Source: Zea mays (taxonomy: Eukaryota; Streptophyta; Magnoliopsida; Poales; Poaceae). From it: 64,000 nucleotides of DNA. Within the stretch, counting starts at the first letter, position 1, and each line of letters opens with the position of its first letter. The position numbers and the translations under genes were made by a program. This document shows positions 47,529 to 60,676 of the stretch, in pieces. The notes under the pieces are model-generated. The model ran no database searches. It was not told the DNA's origin and saw only the letters and a list, made by a program, of their open reading frames with translations. The stretch lies in assembly GCF_902167145.1 (NCBI RefSeq), contig NC_050104.1, forward strand, positions 105,039,849-105,103,848, given 5' to 3'.

Positions 47529-50500
47529 ATGACGCCGCAGCGGTCGCCGATGGGTACCGGAGGAGGAGGAAGTAGCGGCGGAGGCGGCGGGGGACCGCCG
47601 GCGCTACACTACCTGAGCGGCCCGTACGGAGACACCACCTTTACCAAGGTTTTCGTGGGCGGCCTTGCCTGGGAGACGCGAAGCGAGGGCCTTCGCGCGC
47701 ACTTTGAGGTCTATGGGGACATCCTCGAGGCCGTTGTCATCACCGACCGCGCCACGGGCCGCTCCAAGGGCTACGGATTCGTGAGCACGCCTTCCTCCTG
47801 TTTTTTTCTCTCGTTCGTATGTGCTATGTTAGCTGGGGTGTTTACTCTGTACTTTTTTCACTGGTTGGGGATCAGGGACCAGGTTCGATTGTGTTCGATT
47901 CTGGAGCTGAATGTTGTGTTTGATTCTGGAGCTGGGTGTTATCATTCTGTGTGCAGAGGTGAACTTTGCGGGTTGAATTGGGTGGTTGATCGACAGTGCC
48001 AGTTGGCAGTGAAGATTTTAGAATTTGGGAGTTTTGCATTCCTTGCGCAGGAATTTTGGTGGATTGTTGACTTATTGCCGATAAGATTGAGGGAAAATAG
48101 TTACATTTTGTTACCTGGAAATACTGAAGGTTGCCATGTTAAGCATTTCTAGGGTTTCTGTGTTCAGGATTTTTGTGAATTTAGTTCAATTTTGCGCTTT
48201 GGAGTTGGAAATGAAATTTTGCATTCTTTCTTCTATGAATCAGGGAATTATGTGAATTTCCATGGGGTTGTGATGAGAACAGAACACCTTTGGGGGTTCC
48301 AGATTTGGCTCAGATATTTTGCCTTTTTCCTTCTTTTGATTCACTTTAATCATGTGTGGAGGTGTATATAGGTAACCTTCCGGGACCCAGAGTCAGCGAG
48401 GATGGCCTGCATGGACCCATACCCAGTGATCGACGGCCGGCGTGCTAATTGCAACCTTGCCATCTTAGGGCGGCCTGGTCCAGCTGTGCCTTTTGGTAGG
48501 TCTGCTAACTTGGTTCCTTGATTTTATTTAATTGCACAGCTGTCAAATATACATATGATTCTTTCCATTTGCTTACGCTCTTGGTGTAAAGTAATCTGTT
48601 AATCGATGCTCTATTCCCAATGTATTGGAGATTTGGAGTCACCACACAATCATGGCATTTCTATGATTCTCCCATAGAAAATCAAAATCAGACAGAGCTC
48701 TACCAAATTGGCTAGTTTCACCAACCTTTCTTTTCAACACCAACTAATTATCTTGTCACTAGTTCTAACAGAGGGAAAAGGACTTGTCAGTAGAGGACTA
48801 GTAGGTATTTAATTCGTTGCCTGAACATTCTACCCCCAAAGAAGATTGTAGAATCTTCTATGAACTCACACACGGCACAACAACAAAACCTTTTAGGAGC
48901 TCATTTATGAAAATATAGCATTAGCTGTCAAAAATATACAAACCAAGACAGCTACTAGTCCTCTCCGCCAACTATGTGAGTAGTAGTGTTGAACTTTGTT
49001 TGAAGAGAATAATAGATAACAGAAAGAGTATGAGCCGGTGGGTGGGTAGAATGTAGAAAAGGTGGGCAATCATCACTGCTTTTCAATAAAAATTGTCCAC
49101 TCACATGTCAGGCATCTGTTTCATGGTCTGCAACTTGGGATTGGAGATATTAATCATCACAAGATGAAGCATCGATCCACATCTTTGCTCGTGATGGAAT
49201 GAAAAGCTTTTTGAGATGTTTACTGTTTATTCATGAGCCTTCTTGAATATTTTCTTATGGAACAATTGGATCTATACCATTAAAAGATCCAAACTTTAGA
49301 TATATACCATGGACCCCACATATCATTGACTCATGTGGACCCACATGTAAGTGAGATAGTAATGGTATGGATCCAAAGTGGTGATCTTTTAATGGTATGG
49401 ATCCAAATTTCCCTTTTCTTATATGTGCTGTTATAGAGTACAATAGTAAAGTTTTCGTAAGTTTACTATAAAAAATGCTTGTGCCTTATCTACCAGAAAA
49501 TTACTGACCAGGACCCACCAGTAAAAGTCCAAACTACAAAGTGAATTATAAAGTCCATGATCCAAACTGAATTATAACTCCATGACCCATCCACACTCCC
49601 CGTGTCTATGACTGGTGGGACCGTCTGTGTCTATGATTTGTGGGTCCGATGGCATACTGGCGAAGCCCACAAATGATAATGGCAAAATTGCCAATGGCTC
49701 CACTCCTCGTGTGTGTTAGCCAACGAGTTTCACTAGTCTCAGTTGCAAAGAAACTTTCGTATTGCTTAGTGTAATGCACGCATGTTCACCTTTTTAGCCT
49801 GTGTGCATTCAATTATTATGACAAAATTTCCCCTTCTTTTCAATGTGGTATAGTAGCACCTACAAGGCCGGTCATCCCATACAATGGAGGTGTGGCGGTT
49901 CCAGGGGGCATGTATGTGCAAAGCCCAACATATCAGCAATCCCCTTACAACTACTCACAGGCCTTTGTATATCCTTATGGGTAGGTTAACAGCTCATTCG
50001 CTGCTTGTTGGCAAAGATCATGCACAGCTATGAATTTGATCTCCTATTTGGTTGTGAATGTCTGGCAATATGATTAAAGCTGTAGCTGTACCTAGGCTGG
50101 AACTCTATGATTTGCATATATTATTCCCTTACAGGAGTAGCTTTTTAGTTCCAATTGGACAGCCTATCTGTTTAAGTAATGAACATTTTTTTTTCAATGC
50201 AGGCCATCAGCATATGGACCAGAATACCTATATCAGCAGGTTGAGAACTCCAGAAACATTAAACTACGTAAATTTGATTTTGTTGCTCATTTGTTTTACT
50301 TTTAGCTTTGTAGAATGCATACGGTCCATATGTTGGACAACAGTACGTGCCGGTTTACGGTGGCCCAAGGACAGTAGGCCCAGCAGTCTACCCATATGGG
50401 CAGTTTGGCCAACCTGTACCAAGCGATCATGCTTATTCTCCTGGTTATGCCCCAAGTCATGTTCTCCCACTGTCGAATCAGAATGTTAGTGCTGCAAATG

Positions 50501-50751
50501 TTGTGCGCATACCACCAGTTCAGCAACAACTTCCTCCAGGTAAGAAATTCAGTGTTGAGTTGAATGAAACGAACTTGTCCAAGAATATTTTTGAATTGCC
50601 TAGGGCCCCACAGCTTACCATACTCTTCATATATAATCCATAAAGTGCTTTTGTGAAAACAGGAGCTCCACGCCCTCAGCAACAGCTTTTGGTCCCTGCC
50701 CGTGCACCACCGTTCCCGCAGAACAACATTTCTGAACAAGCGACAGGTTGA
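47529..50751 (+). CDS. RRM-domain RNA-binding protein (RBM24/38-like plant family)
   Basis: Six coding exons fit GT..AG rules and phase: 47529-47780, 48372-48495, 49854-49980, 50203-50239, 50314-50539, 50663-50751, giving 284 residues and TGA at 50749. I chose ATG 47529 because the open frame upstream lacks an ATG. The N-terminus is Gly-rich. One RRM covers about residues 39-115, with RNP2 VFVGGL (41-46) and RNP1 KGYGFVTF (80-87), followed by [19 protein letters not shown], typical of the SEB4/RBM24/38-like branch that includes Arabidopsis ARP1 relatives. The rest is low-complexity, rich in Pro, Gln, Tyr and Gly, as in proteins that bind mRNA and join RNP granules. The RNP1 motif is split by intron 1 (GYGF/VTF). 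Target RNAs cannot be told from sequence. Confidence 0.88.
49266..49406. mobile_element. Putative MITE (hairpin) in intron 2 of the RRM gene
   Basis: Bases 49266-49289 (TTGGATCTATACCATTAAAAGATC) and 49383-49406 are inverted copies with one mismatch, and an extra partial copy of the arm (AATGGTATGGATCCAAA) lies near 49362. About 141 bp in all. No target-site duplication is clear, so the family is not assigned. It lies deep in a 1358-bp intron, away from the splice sites. Confidence 0.55.
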
Positions 50752-51470
50752 CAAGGACGCCAGAAAGTGACGAATTTTAGGTGCGTTTACTGTTTACTTC
50801 TGAAATGCTCCTGCCCGCTAATCTGTTGTAACATTTTGTTTTCCTTCATGTAGGCATCCTATAGTCTGCAGCAGGACTAAGAAAAGCCATACCGCTAAAT
50901 TGGGCGGCATGCTTTTTTTTCTTGCAAATTGTTTTCTTTTGCACTCTAAAGGTTAGTTATCACATTTATCTAGTATCTGCAGCGGCATCAGTTTATGCTG
51001 CATCTGGGCTGATTGATGTACTGTCTCTTATCATATTGCAGGTTGTCGTTATCCATGGTTACCCGAACTTCTTATAATGTGAGTGTCTGAAGATGAAGCC
51101 CCTCTTGCTCAGCTTCTGTCAGTGTGTGTGTACATTCCCCATCTCCTGCCAGAAATTCTGATAGCTGGTGGTCTGTGCATGGACCAAAGTGGATGGCCGG
51201 AAATGGAGTCCGGCCTCCAACCTGTGTATAATAATATAGGTCATGCAGTAGGTCCAAATCGTAGAACATTCTTTCAAAACATCTGGTTGTGTATATTAAT
51301 TCTCTTCTTCGCACCTTCTCAGTACCTCCAGTGCATGTTCCCATGTCTCATTAGAGCATAGGTATTTCAGTGTCACTGTGTCGTCGTCAGCGAGTCATGT
51401 ACATTATTATCCTGAAACTGTAAACTATATATCACCTATGTCAACTGTAATCAAATAATGACAGCCCTAC
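50752..51470 (+). other. Probable 3' UTR of the RRM gene
   Basis: After the stop codon there are splice-like pairs (donor near 50780, acceptor TTCATGTAG at about 50853; donor near 50951, acceptor ATTGCAG at about 51042), which suggests an intron-containing 3' UTR. An AATAAT-type poly(A) signal candidate lies near 51455. The short open frames here have no recognisable protein. Confidence 0.4.
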
Positions 51471-52167
51471 CTTGGGAAAGAATGTGATTTGTTGCAAATT
51501 GCAACGGATGGGGGGAAAACATCGGGGCATATTCATCATACTATTCGTCTGTTTCTATGGATAAGAAATACTGCATACATAACTACAGAACGAGCAAAAT
51601 TGAAAATCGTGTTTGTTGGCATGTAACTCTAGTTTATGGTTTTGTATAAAATTAAAAACAATCTACGTAGCAAAGCCAGTAGTAACATCAAAACGGTTCG
51701 TAGCTCTAGTGCTATATATATAAACACGATCCTGGGGATGGCAATGGGCAAATGGTAACATGGGGCTCTGAGAAGCCGAGGTCACCTGACTTATATGATT
51801 CCATATCCGTGTCTTTCTTCCTGATCCCAGCATATATGATGAACATCATTGGTAAAATGAATATTAAAAAGATGCTCCATAGTCCTTAAGCTGAATGACA
51901 GACCCTGCAGCATTTTTATACGTCATCCTGCAAGACAACACAACCGGCTCAATTACATTCGGGCGTTACAACACAGTAAGAGAACGCCTAGAACTACCGA
52001 TACATTTCACCTTGTATATGGTATTGCAAAGGTATAATCAGTTAGGGCTGAGGTGCCAACCTCATAGGTATACAACCCCTCGTAATGGAATGACGCCACA
52101 ATGAACTGAATTACAACACCAAAGTGGGGTAACAAAAACTGTACAATTGGTGGGTCACAATCTGTTA
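51471..52167. other. Intergenic region between two convergent genes
   Basis: About 700 bp between the RRM gene 3' end and the stop codon of the GEF gene. It must hold the 3' UTR and poly(A) site of the - strand gene. I see no further gene, RNA or repeat. Confidence 0.5.
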
Positions 52168-55100
52168 TTAAACCCTTATCATGGGGAGAATGGCTGATTG
52201 GAAGATATTGTACAGTGCATGTTGAACTTCTCCAGAGCTATGTTCACAGCGGATCAGATCAGCCAATAATGGGAAAAAGCAGGGTAATATTCTCCTAAAG
52301 GAATCTCTCTCCAGATCACCCAACAATTTCATCACTTGAAGGACCAGAGGAGTCCTAGCAGCCAATTCCTCTTTCTTAGAAGCGCTCAGCGGCACTGCAC
52401 AATGTAAAGGCGGATTTCTTTGGGACGCCCCATCACATGGTTTGTGTCCTGCGCACTTCAGATATGTTTGCAATATTTGCTCACAGGTATCAAGCACTTG
52501 AGACTCTATGTTCATCTCTTCTGACAAGGATGGATAATCATGTTGCAGAGCTTGAAGAAGTTTGAGGTAACTCTGGTAGGAATCGTTCTCAAAATGAACA
52601 ATTGCTGGCTCAGATACCTCCAAAAGGGAACATGCTTTATGAAATTTCGACTGCAAGGATAACTCAGAGCTCACTTCACTTGAATGTATCGCAATAGCTG
52701 ACATCATCTCCAAAAGAATGCTAATATGCTCGGCATGAAGATATTTGCTGTGCTCCTCGTATAGTTTGATAATGTTCTGCATTGAAGAACAAAATACTGT
52801 CATGTTAAAATGACTATCAGAAAAATCAATAGTTAAGAGGTTTTTCAGTGTTAGGTGCCAATCAAAAACTGATTGACGGTGTATATAGTGCCATCTTAAT
52901 AGAAGTAAATTGTCGCATAGGGCCACTGAGGAAGGTTGTTAGAACATAGAACAGTCCCACGTTGACTGTGAAGGGAAATGTACCCAACTTGAAAGTTGGA
53001 AGGATCTCGTTAGCAAGCTTTTTGGGTGTAGAGAGGCCATTTACAATCTCATAAAGACTCAGTTAAAACAGAGCGCAGGAGAGTTAAACAGAGCTTTTTG
53101 GGTATCAAAGCCAGAGGGTTTTTTTAACAGAGCGCAGGAGAACTGCGCACCCATATATTAAAGTAGAGGGGGGAAAGGGGCCGTGAAGACCTAGGTACAA
53201 AGCACTCCTTATGGAGGCCAGAAACAGGTATCAAAGCCAGAGGTCTCGAGTTCGAATCCTGGCAGAGGCTTTATTTATGCCTCCATCCATTTATTTCCAC
53301 GTTTGCGCATTTCTCTCTGGCCGCATTTGCGCATTTCTCTCTGGCTGCACGTGAGTGGGGGTGTTGAAGTGTATAAGGGGATTGACTACCTTCTCAAATC
53401 AGCTTAATCTTTTGTGTTGAACTGGTTAGTGCGTCCACTCTAACAAGGACTAGACACTACTTAATAGGACGCATGGCATCTTTATTGGGGTAAGTAAGAA
53501 ATAAGAAGCATCTGTTACTCCACATCCTTCCTCATTACTTCGCTAGCATACACAGGTAGATGGAGCGAAAGCTGCAGCACCCGAGGAAGCCTAATAGTTG
53601 GCAGTCTAGGGGCATAATAGTACCACAGTTCAGTGACTAATACCCATCCCTTTCTCCCGATGTCAACATTCCATTATTCCACTCTGCTCTCCAAAAAGTT
53701 TATTCTAGTGGAGAACCAAACCCTGGCTATTGTATTTGGAATTTTTAGGCACTCAAACTCAACTAAAATCTATACCTGAATCTTGCATCTGGCCTACCAA
53801 TAAGACAAATTCAATGAATTCTGTTAAAAAATCTTTGGATACCTGAATCACCATGAGCAGTAGAGCCATATGATTCTTCAGTTTGACAATAGCATAAGAA
53901 GCTGTCTCCATATTCGCTTCCTCTTCATCGTTAACATACATCTCATGATCCAAATATTGCTCGGTTTCGGAATAAGAATCAATTCTATCTGGGATATCAA
54001 TATCTTGCATCATCCTTACAATTTTAGAAAACGTGATGAAGGTATGCGTCACTGATTCTCTAAAGAAGATCAATATCTCTTTCCATTCCTCTTTGGAAAG
54101 TTTGTTACCAACCCCATCTGCTAAACGCATGATTGCAGATACACCAATGGTAGCACAATGTTTGTAGGGGCTTCTGATGAAAGATGTAACAATTGATGCT
54201 GTTCTACCAAGTTCTGGCCGGATCACATCAAAGAAATTAACAAACAAACCCACCAAGCATTTCACTGCCAACGTTTGTGTTTCAAGATCAGGTAAATTAT
54301 ACTCTGCAGAATTTGATGTTGAAATCTGGTCACTGGGTGTCGACCTTTCATTGCTAAATAGAGGATAAACAACATGTTCAAAGATATCGGTCCAAAACGT
54401 CAGCGAGAACAGGTGTCCGTGATCCTTTAAAATGTCAAAAAGTACTCCTACAGCACCTTTCTTGATATTCAGTCTTGAATCACTTGTCAGTTTAGCTAAA
54501 CCTGAAATGCACAAAAAAAACATTGATGGAAAAAATGATCAGTGCTTCAGAATTCAGATTATCATCCAACAATTTGTATGCTAAAGTAAATTAAATATAA
54601 TATTTTGAAGGGAAGAAAATGTCATACCTGCAAGGAGAGGCATCCAGAGGGAAATATGACCATCTTTTTGCACAGTGGCATTTCCACCACACACCATGGC
54701 TGAATTCCTGGGTTGTTCAAAAGCCCTATCTTGACAAGAAAATCCTTCCTCAGCAAGTTTAACAGCACAGAATCGCAGAAACGCAATAGCATTGAGATTG
54801 GCATCGCTGTTAAATTGACTACTTGTAAATGCAATAAGACAAGTCACACAATCAGTAAATGCCGTTGTCTCTGTTTCAGTTATGTGATGAAAATAATCTC
54901 GAACAATTTTTTCCACCGTCTCAAATGCCAATAGGACAGTACTTCTTGTATCATCAGCTGCAGCAAAAGTAAAAACCTGCAGGTTGATGAAAAGTTACAA
55001 GGCAGGACACAATAGCTACCTCACAGGTAAGATCTAACAAAAAAAAAACTCAACAAACTAAATATAGGAATCATACATACCATAAAAACACCCTTCCAAC

Positions 55101-58100
55101 CAGACTTTATATTATTAACCCGACTCAGAACCATCTGTGAGACGCACCTAACAATCAGCTCTCGTACCTCTGGAGCATTGCTCCTCTGCATAACGATCAC
55201 AAAAGGTCTAAGGAACTCATTTTGAAAGTTATAGTTTGCCAGTTCCTCCCTTTCAAGAAACTTCATGGCCAGCTGCCTCAGAGAGTCCATCACAAATATA
55301 GCGACAGAAAGATTTTCCAACAACCCAACAGACACAAAAAAATCTGACAAAACCTTCCAAATACGTGACCACACCAGACGTATGCGATTCATATTGTAAT
55401 GCCTGCACAAACAAAGTTCGGAATGAGAATAGCCAAAGAAACATCAAGTTGTGGCTGCTGTTGCCATCAGTAAATATCAGATTTTTTAAATTAAATTTAG
55501 GAATCTTCTTACGCAATCTCTACTATTTTAGTAAGGCAGAAGATACGAGGATCTGTTGGAGACTGCAGCTCAGTCATTGAGACCTTGCAAAGAGCCTTCA
55601 CAAAAGCAACAATAGCATCACTGTTTAATCTTTGGCTATGGGCAAAGATATGATTTAACTCAACAATGCCAATCTGATCCAACAAATTAATGCTTGATAG
55701 GAAATTATTGATCTGTTCAGGAGTGACCAGTGCTGACACACTGCCTTTTGCCACTGTGCTATCGTAAGTACCCCCTCTAACAGCAGCCATCACAGCAGGA
55801 TTCTGAAGAGCACTAGTCTTCTTAGAAGATAGAACAGAAGTAGACTTCTTAGTTTTTTCTTCTGACTCAATCAGAGGAACTGTCAGAAAGGATGCATCAG
55901 TGGGAACCCCTTCTCCAAGCAGATGTAAATGCTCAAACCGTGATAAACATGTTAATACATGCTCCCAAGCTTCCTGCAAGTAATTGCCATCTTCGATTGC
56001 GATAGATATTATAGCCTGTTCAAGGATATAAAGTAAATTTATCACCTACAATATCCCACAGCTTCAAAACATTCATGTGTCGAACAAATGTGCTTATAAA
56101 GTACAGCGTTAAGAAACATTTAAGTGGCTCAACAATGCTGCATCATAAACATTGGATAGATCCTCGCACAAAAACCAAATGAGCATTTTATAGATGCTGG
56201 AGAAAGCATCAGAAAATCAAGAATGTCACTTTCCAGACCGTTGAGTCCCACCATGCAAGAAGGTAAGTGGCTAAGTGTCATTGTGTTTTACAACAAGGTA
56301 CTAGAGGGGGATAAGCCTTTAGATAATTAGATACCTTGCTTAAAAAATAGATCACTCAGTAACAACTTATAAAAACTCGATAAAGGAACCATGTTTTGTG
56401 TGCCCTCTTACCTTCATAGAATCAATACTTTTTTGCTTCATTTCTGCGGCAGAATGGAGAGATGTGAATTTGGCTATGGACGTTAAGAAAGCATCCCTCT
56501 GTGTCTGCATGCACATAACAGAAGTGATGTGCACAGAAAATCTTAATCCCTTTAAACACTGTGATGTAGCAGCCTTATCATCACACTGATCAAGAAGCAC
56601 ACTGAATGCAGCCATCATAGGTGCCCAACAGGACTCCATCATGAACCTTAAAATGGTTGCATCAGCAACAACATAAAACGTGGACCTGTATTACATAAAA
56701 GCTCAAATTAATAAAATGTTGCCGAGACCATAAGTACTTTCTGATAGAATGGAGATCTTACTCTGATTTCCCACGTTTTGCTTTGATTTTTTCCTGTATG
56801 TGCTTAATGAGCAAGTCATTTGCTCCTACTGCCTTGTCTTCTGCTGGTCTCCAATTGACAAAGTTGATAATGTTGTCCAAGCCTAGAAGCCTCCCTACAC
56901 TATTGGATTGCTTGGTTTGTGCAACTGAAGAATCAGCACTCATCTTGATTTCATTGTTGACAATCTGGTCATACAGCGCACTCAGATAATCTTCTGGCAA
57001 ATCCTTCCCATCATCTATTCCTCGATTGTTGCGCATAAAATCTGCCTTAGACATCTGCACAAGAAAACTTAGATTACCTTTGATAGAGTTAAAAAACTAA
57101 ATTTCTTTATAGACATTCCCGTATGATAATAAAATCATAAGTATACCTTGTTCTTCACCATTGGATTATGAGCATCAGTGTTTAGCAAGATCACAGAATA
57201 TGCAAGAACATATGCTGTATCTGCACTAATAAAAGCATTTGGATTGCATTTACAGTAGCCTTGAGCAAACTTTTCCATGATCCGGTCAATTTTTTGAGCT
57301 TCTCCTGGTAACCTGAAACCTTGCAAGAAGAACCTAATTGCCTGACCAAAGTCCATGCCTTCGAAGTTTAAAGCGTCCACATAAGCATGCATTACTTTGA
57401 GGGGAAAGTCATCCCTCTCACCCAAATAGTCGCCTATCATTGTTGCATTCAATCCAGCAGTACTTCTCAAGAAAGATGCCACACCTTCTGGAGAATTGCC
57501 TATTTTCTTGCTCCGAATGAGAAAATCAATACCTTTGGAAGGTTTTTTGTTGAACAAGGTAATTCCTTTCTGCAAACAAAAAAAAACTTATAGTTATCCC
57601 AAAGAAAGAAGTTCAATTGTGGAGAAACCTAGTTCAAATAAGCAACCACACCTGAAGCTCCATCTTGTAAGCACGTCGCTGCTCAAGTGAGGAAGAGTCG
57701 GTTATGTCAGAACTACTAGTGTCAAACTGCAGTTCATAATCTATTCCGCTCCATTCTTCTCCATTATGAATATTATGGTTATCAGCTGAACTTAGAGTTT
57801 CAGAATTGCCTGGTGAAAATTCACCAATTCTCAGTTGTTGGTCCATCCATGCACTCATCGACTTAACAACAATTGCAAGGCACTTGACAGACTCAAGCCT
57901 AAATGTTTGGTCTTGTGCAACAGTTAATGTTGTTGTAGATCCAGTAGGGACACCTAAAGCAGTCTTTAAAAGTCCATTGACAATCCTGTGAAGACCAGAT
58001 AGAATTAAAACTGCTTCACTGTAGACTTATAAAGAGAAAGGCATATCTTTGTTACAGCAGAACTAGAAGAGAATAATTGTGCTCAAGTAACATCAATCAC

Positions 58101-60214
58101 AAAAAAGAAACTGGAGAATGCCCATCAAAAATAAAAATAGCGTACCTTTCAAAAATATTCGGTGCATCAACATCACAATCGAAGTTCACAAAGATATCAA
58201 TGATAACCTGAGGTTCTTTAGACATTTTCTCCAAGAAGTTTAGAACTGTCATCTTCTGCAAAAAACTAGGCTGGAGAACATTTTCAAGAACTCTTAAGAT
58301 AAGCATAGGAAAAAACATTCCAATTTCCTCTTTCAAACCAGATCTAAACCTTGATATTAGACTCATAAATATGGAACACAATAACTGGAAGACACTCATT
58401 GCGGACAAAGCACTATTCTTCAACAAGGATAAACAAAGGTACTGCTTAACTGCTTCAAGATACCTGCATTAATAGGACATAAAAAATACAGGATCAGCCA
58501 CTTGCATTGTCAGCTGGGCCCATAATCAATTCAGCAGTCCTACATCGAATGAGCAAAACAACTTCCAGTATGAATTATATGTGGTATTTCTGCTTGTTGG
58601 ATACATCCCCACATGACTAAGCTTTATCATTTTTTAAACAAACCACAAATTACAATTTAGAGTGCCAATCACAGTATAATGTTTTTCATTAGCATTTTTT
58701 ATAACTACCGCCACCAGTATTAGTTTGGATCTGCAGGTCTGAAGGTCTGTGTACCATCCGTGCATGTAATGTCAGCATGCATGGGGACATGGGATATGCA
58801 CACAGTTGGAAAAAAGTCTAGCTCGTTGAATATCCACCAGTACTCTCTTGCAGCTCTCATTTTAGTTAAAACCTTAGATACTTGCCCATGTCCCCAACCA
58901 GCAAAAGTGGAAAACATAGTAGACCTTGCAAAAGCTCTCAGATTGGTTCAGTTAAAATTTCAACCAAACCCCAAAAGTTAGAGCATCACAGCTTGTCCAA
59001 ACAGACCATATGTTTCACTTTCACATATCCCACTTTACCGTTCCTTGCTTCCATGATTCTACTCTTATCATCCACAACAATTATGACTTAATGAAACATC
59101 TTATCACCCACAACAATTAAGATTCAATGCAACATAGCAAGGAGATTCATAATGAAACATTGCAATAAAATTGATTATCAGAATCATCATGGTATGGCAC
59201 ATACTTTTCATTTGTCTTCCAGAATAGCCCTGCATTGTCAATGACCATCCTAACCAGCTCCAGCGATAACACCTTCCCCCTCAATAGCATTGGATCATCC
59301 GGGCTATCAGGCGTACCAAACTTCATTGACAACTTGCATAGGTTCTTGAACAAAGCCAGGCCATCCTCCCTTATCTTGCTTATTCCACCATCCTCCCCAG
59401 CGCCTTCCGCCTCAACTGACGCCTCATCTACATGTGGTGCCTCCTCCGGCACGTCGCTCCCCTCCATGGCCTCGTTTATGAACACTTGTGCCGCCTGTAC
59501 AACGCTGGAGTCATTGAGGCTGCGGTCAGAGAGGTCCATCATGTCGGCAGCGGAGACAGTGCGCACGCGGACGTCCATGGCGTCAGCCTCGACGCGCGCA
59601 AACACGATGACCAGCACTTGTGCGAGAGCTAGTTTAGCACAGAGCTGGTTGCCGCCGCTGGGGCTCCCGAGGTAGACGTTGTAGCACGCCTTGACCACCT
59701 GGCCCAGGCACTCCCCGCTGACGGAGACTCCCGGGCACCGCGCGAAAGCGACGAGAACGCGCAGCACGGACAGCTCGAGCGCTTCGTCCCCGCTGCCACC
59801 CAGCGAGACGCAGGAGAGCACCGCGGCGAAGAGTTTCGAGATCAGGGAGGGGTCAGCCGCGTCGACGTCGCCGAGGAGAAGGCGCAGGGAGAGGAGGCCG
59901 GCGACGCACTCGAGCGCGGGCTCGGCTACCTTCGGGGACGCCGGGTCGAGCGCGAGGAGAAGTGCGGTGAGGGCGGCTTCCGCGGCGGGCGCTGGGAGGC
60001 CGGGGACGGGGGAGGGCGAGGAGGTCTCGGGCTCGTCATCAGGAGCTGGGGAGGAGGAGAGGAGATCGAGCGCTGACTTGGAGGCGGCGACGAGAGCGGC
60101 GTGCCTGCGCCAGGAGGAGTGCTTGATGATCTTGTCGAGGGCGCGGGCGAGCACGCGGGCGGATGGGGAGGCGCCGCCGAGGGCGCCCTCGGCATCGGGC
60201 TCCGACGACGACAT
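52168..60214 (-). CDS. BIG-type Sec7 ARF guanine-nucleotide exchange factor (brefeldin A-inhibited GEF family)
   Basis: Eleven coding exons on the - strand join in phase to 1697 residues: 60214-59205, 58463-58146, 57985-57652, 57569-57147, 57054-56762, 56685-56412, 56015-55513, 55402-55081, 54976-54628, 54501-53843, 52776-52168. The length suits plant BIG proteins (about 1700). The N-terminal DCB/HUS part includes [16 protein letters not shown] (about 425-440). The Sec7 domain is at about 545-740, with catalytic loop [12 protein letters not shown] and glutamic finger Glu644. The C-terminal HDS part contains [15 protein letters not shown] and [20 protein letters not shown], and the end has [14 protein letters not shown]. 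It loads GTP onto ARF GTPases to recruit coats at the trans-Golgi/early endosome. Position 682 is Leu where brefeldin-sensitive GEFs such as GNOM have Met. Which BIG paralogue this is cannot be settled here. Confidence 0.92.
52930..53450. mobile_element. Possible degenerate small LTR element (TRIM/SMART-like) in the last intron of the GEF gene
   Basis: The last intron (52777-53842) contains two copies of GGTATCAAAGCCAGAGG (53101-53117, 53227-53243), close to the initiator-Met tRNA primer-binding site. The second copy runs on into GTTCGAATCCTGG, as an extended complement of the tRNA T-arm would. GAGCGCAGGAG is also duplicated (53071, 53130). Flanking stretches starting TGTTAGAACATAG (about 52936) and TGTTGAAGTGTATAAGG (about 53360) look like TRIM LTR starts. 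No coding sequence. Boundaries and the retroelement reading are inferences. Confidence 0.4.
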
Positions 60215-60676
60215 TGGGCGGTGGTGTGGAGTGCGGTGGTGGGGGACTGGGGCGGCGCGACTAGGCGGCGGGGAGAGATCTGATGGCCGGTGACGCGTTG
60301 CTGATGGCCGGTGACTGGAAGCTGGAACAGATCAACGGGAGTAGAGCTGTAGAGGCGACTGGAGGCTTGAACATATCAACGGGAGGTCCGCCCTCTGCTC
60401 GGGCCGAGGCTCAATGATTTACTTCCATACTCAATTTTTGGTTACTGCAGAACCGAACTGTAGATGGTATTATTTATATAAAATTGAAAATATGTGATAA
60501 AATAGTTTAAAATATGTAATGAAATAAACGATGTGAGATAGTTTAAGGTTATCTTCAGCGGACCGTCTAAACGGTCGTGCGAAATATTATTTTACACTTT
60601 AGATTGTACTATTTGTAGAGTGGAGTTTAAAATAGGAGTAAGATAAGGAGTGATACAAAGAGTATGCTAGAGATAA
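60215..60676. promoter_or_regulatory. 5' flank of the GEF gene
   Basis: GC-rich for the first 200 bp (probable 5' UTR/promoter of the - strand gene), then AT-rich. CTGATGGCCGGTGAC is repeated at about 60281 and 60302. No clear TATA box or other gene. Confidence 0.4.

Noticed and set aside
48792..48964. Possible second MITE in RRM intron 2 (AGAGGACTAGTAG and its inverse)
   Set aside because: Only 13 bases pair and the flanks do not extend the match; too weak to call.
51083..51361. Small protein gene downstream of the RRM gene
   Set aside because: No recognisable domain; position and splice-like signals fit the 3' UTR of the RRM gene.
53227..53265. tRNA gene or SINE suggested by GTTCGAATCC
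   Set aside because: No cloverleaf can be drawn; the preceding GGTATCAAAGCC fits a retroelement primer-binding site better.
59691..60293. Open frame on the + strand opposite the first GEF exon
   Set aside because: Shadow of a GC-rich exon; low-complexity product; the - strand reading joins to ten further exons.
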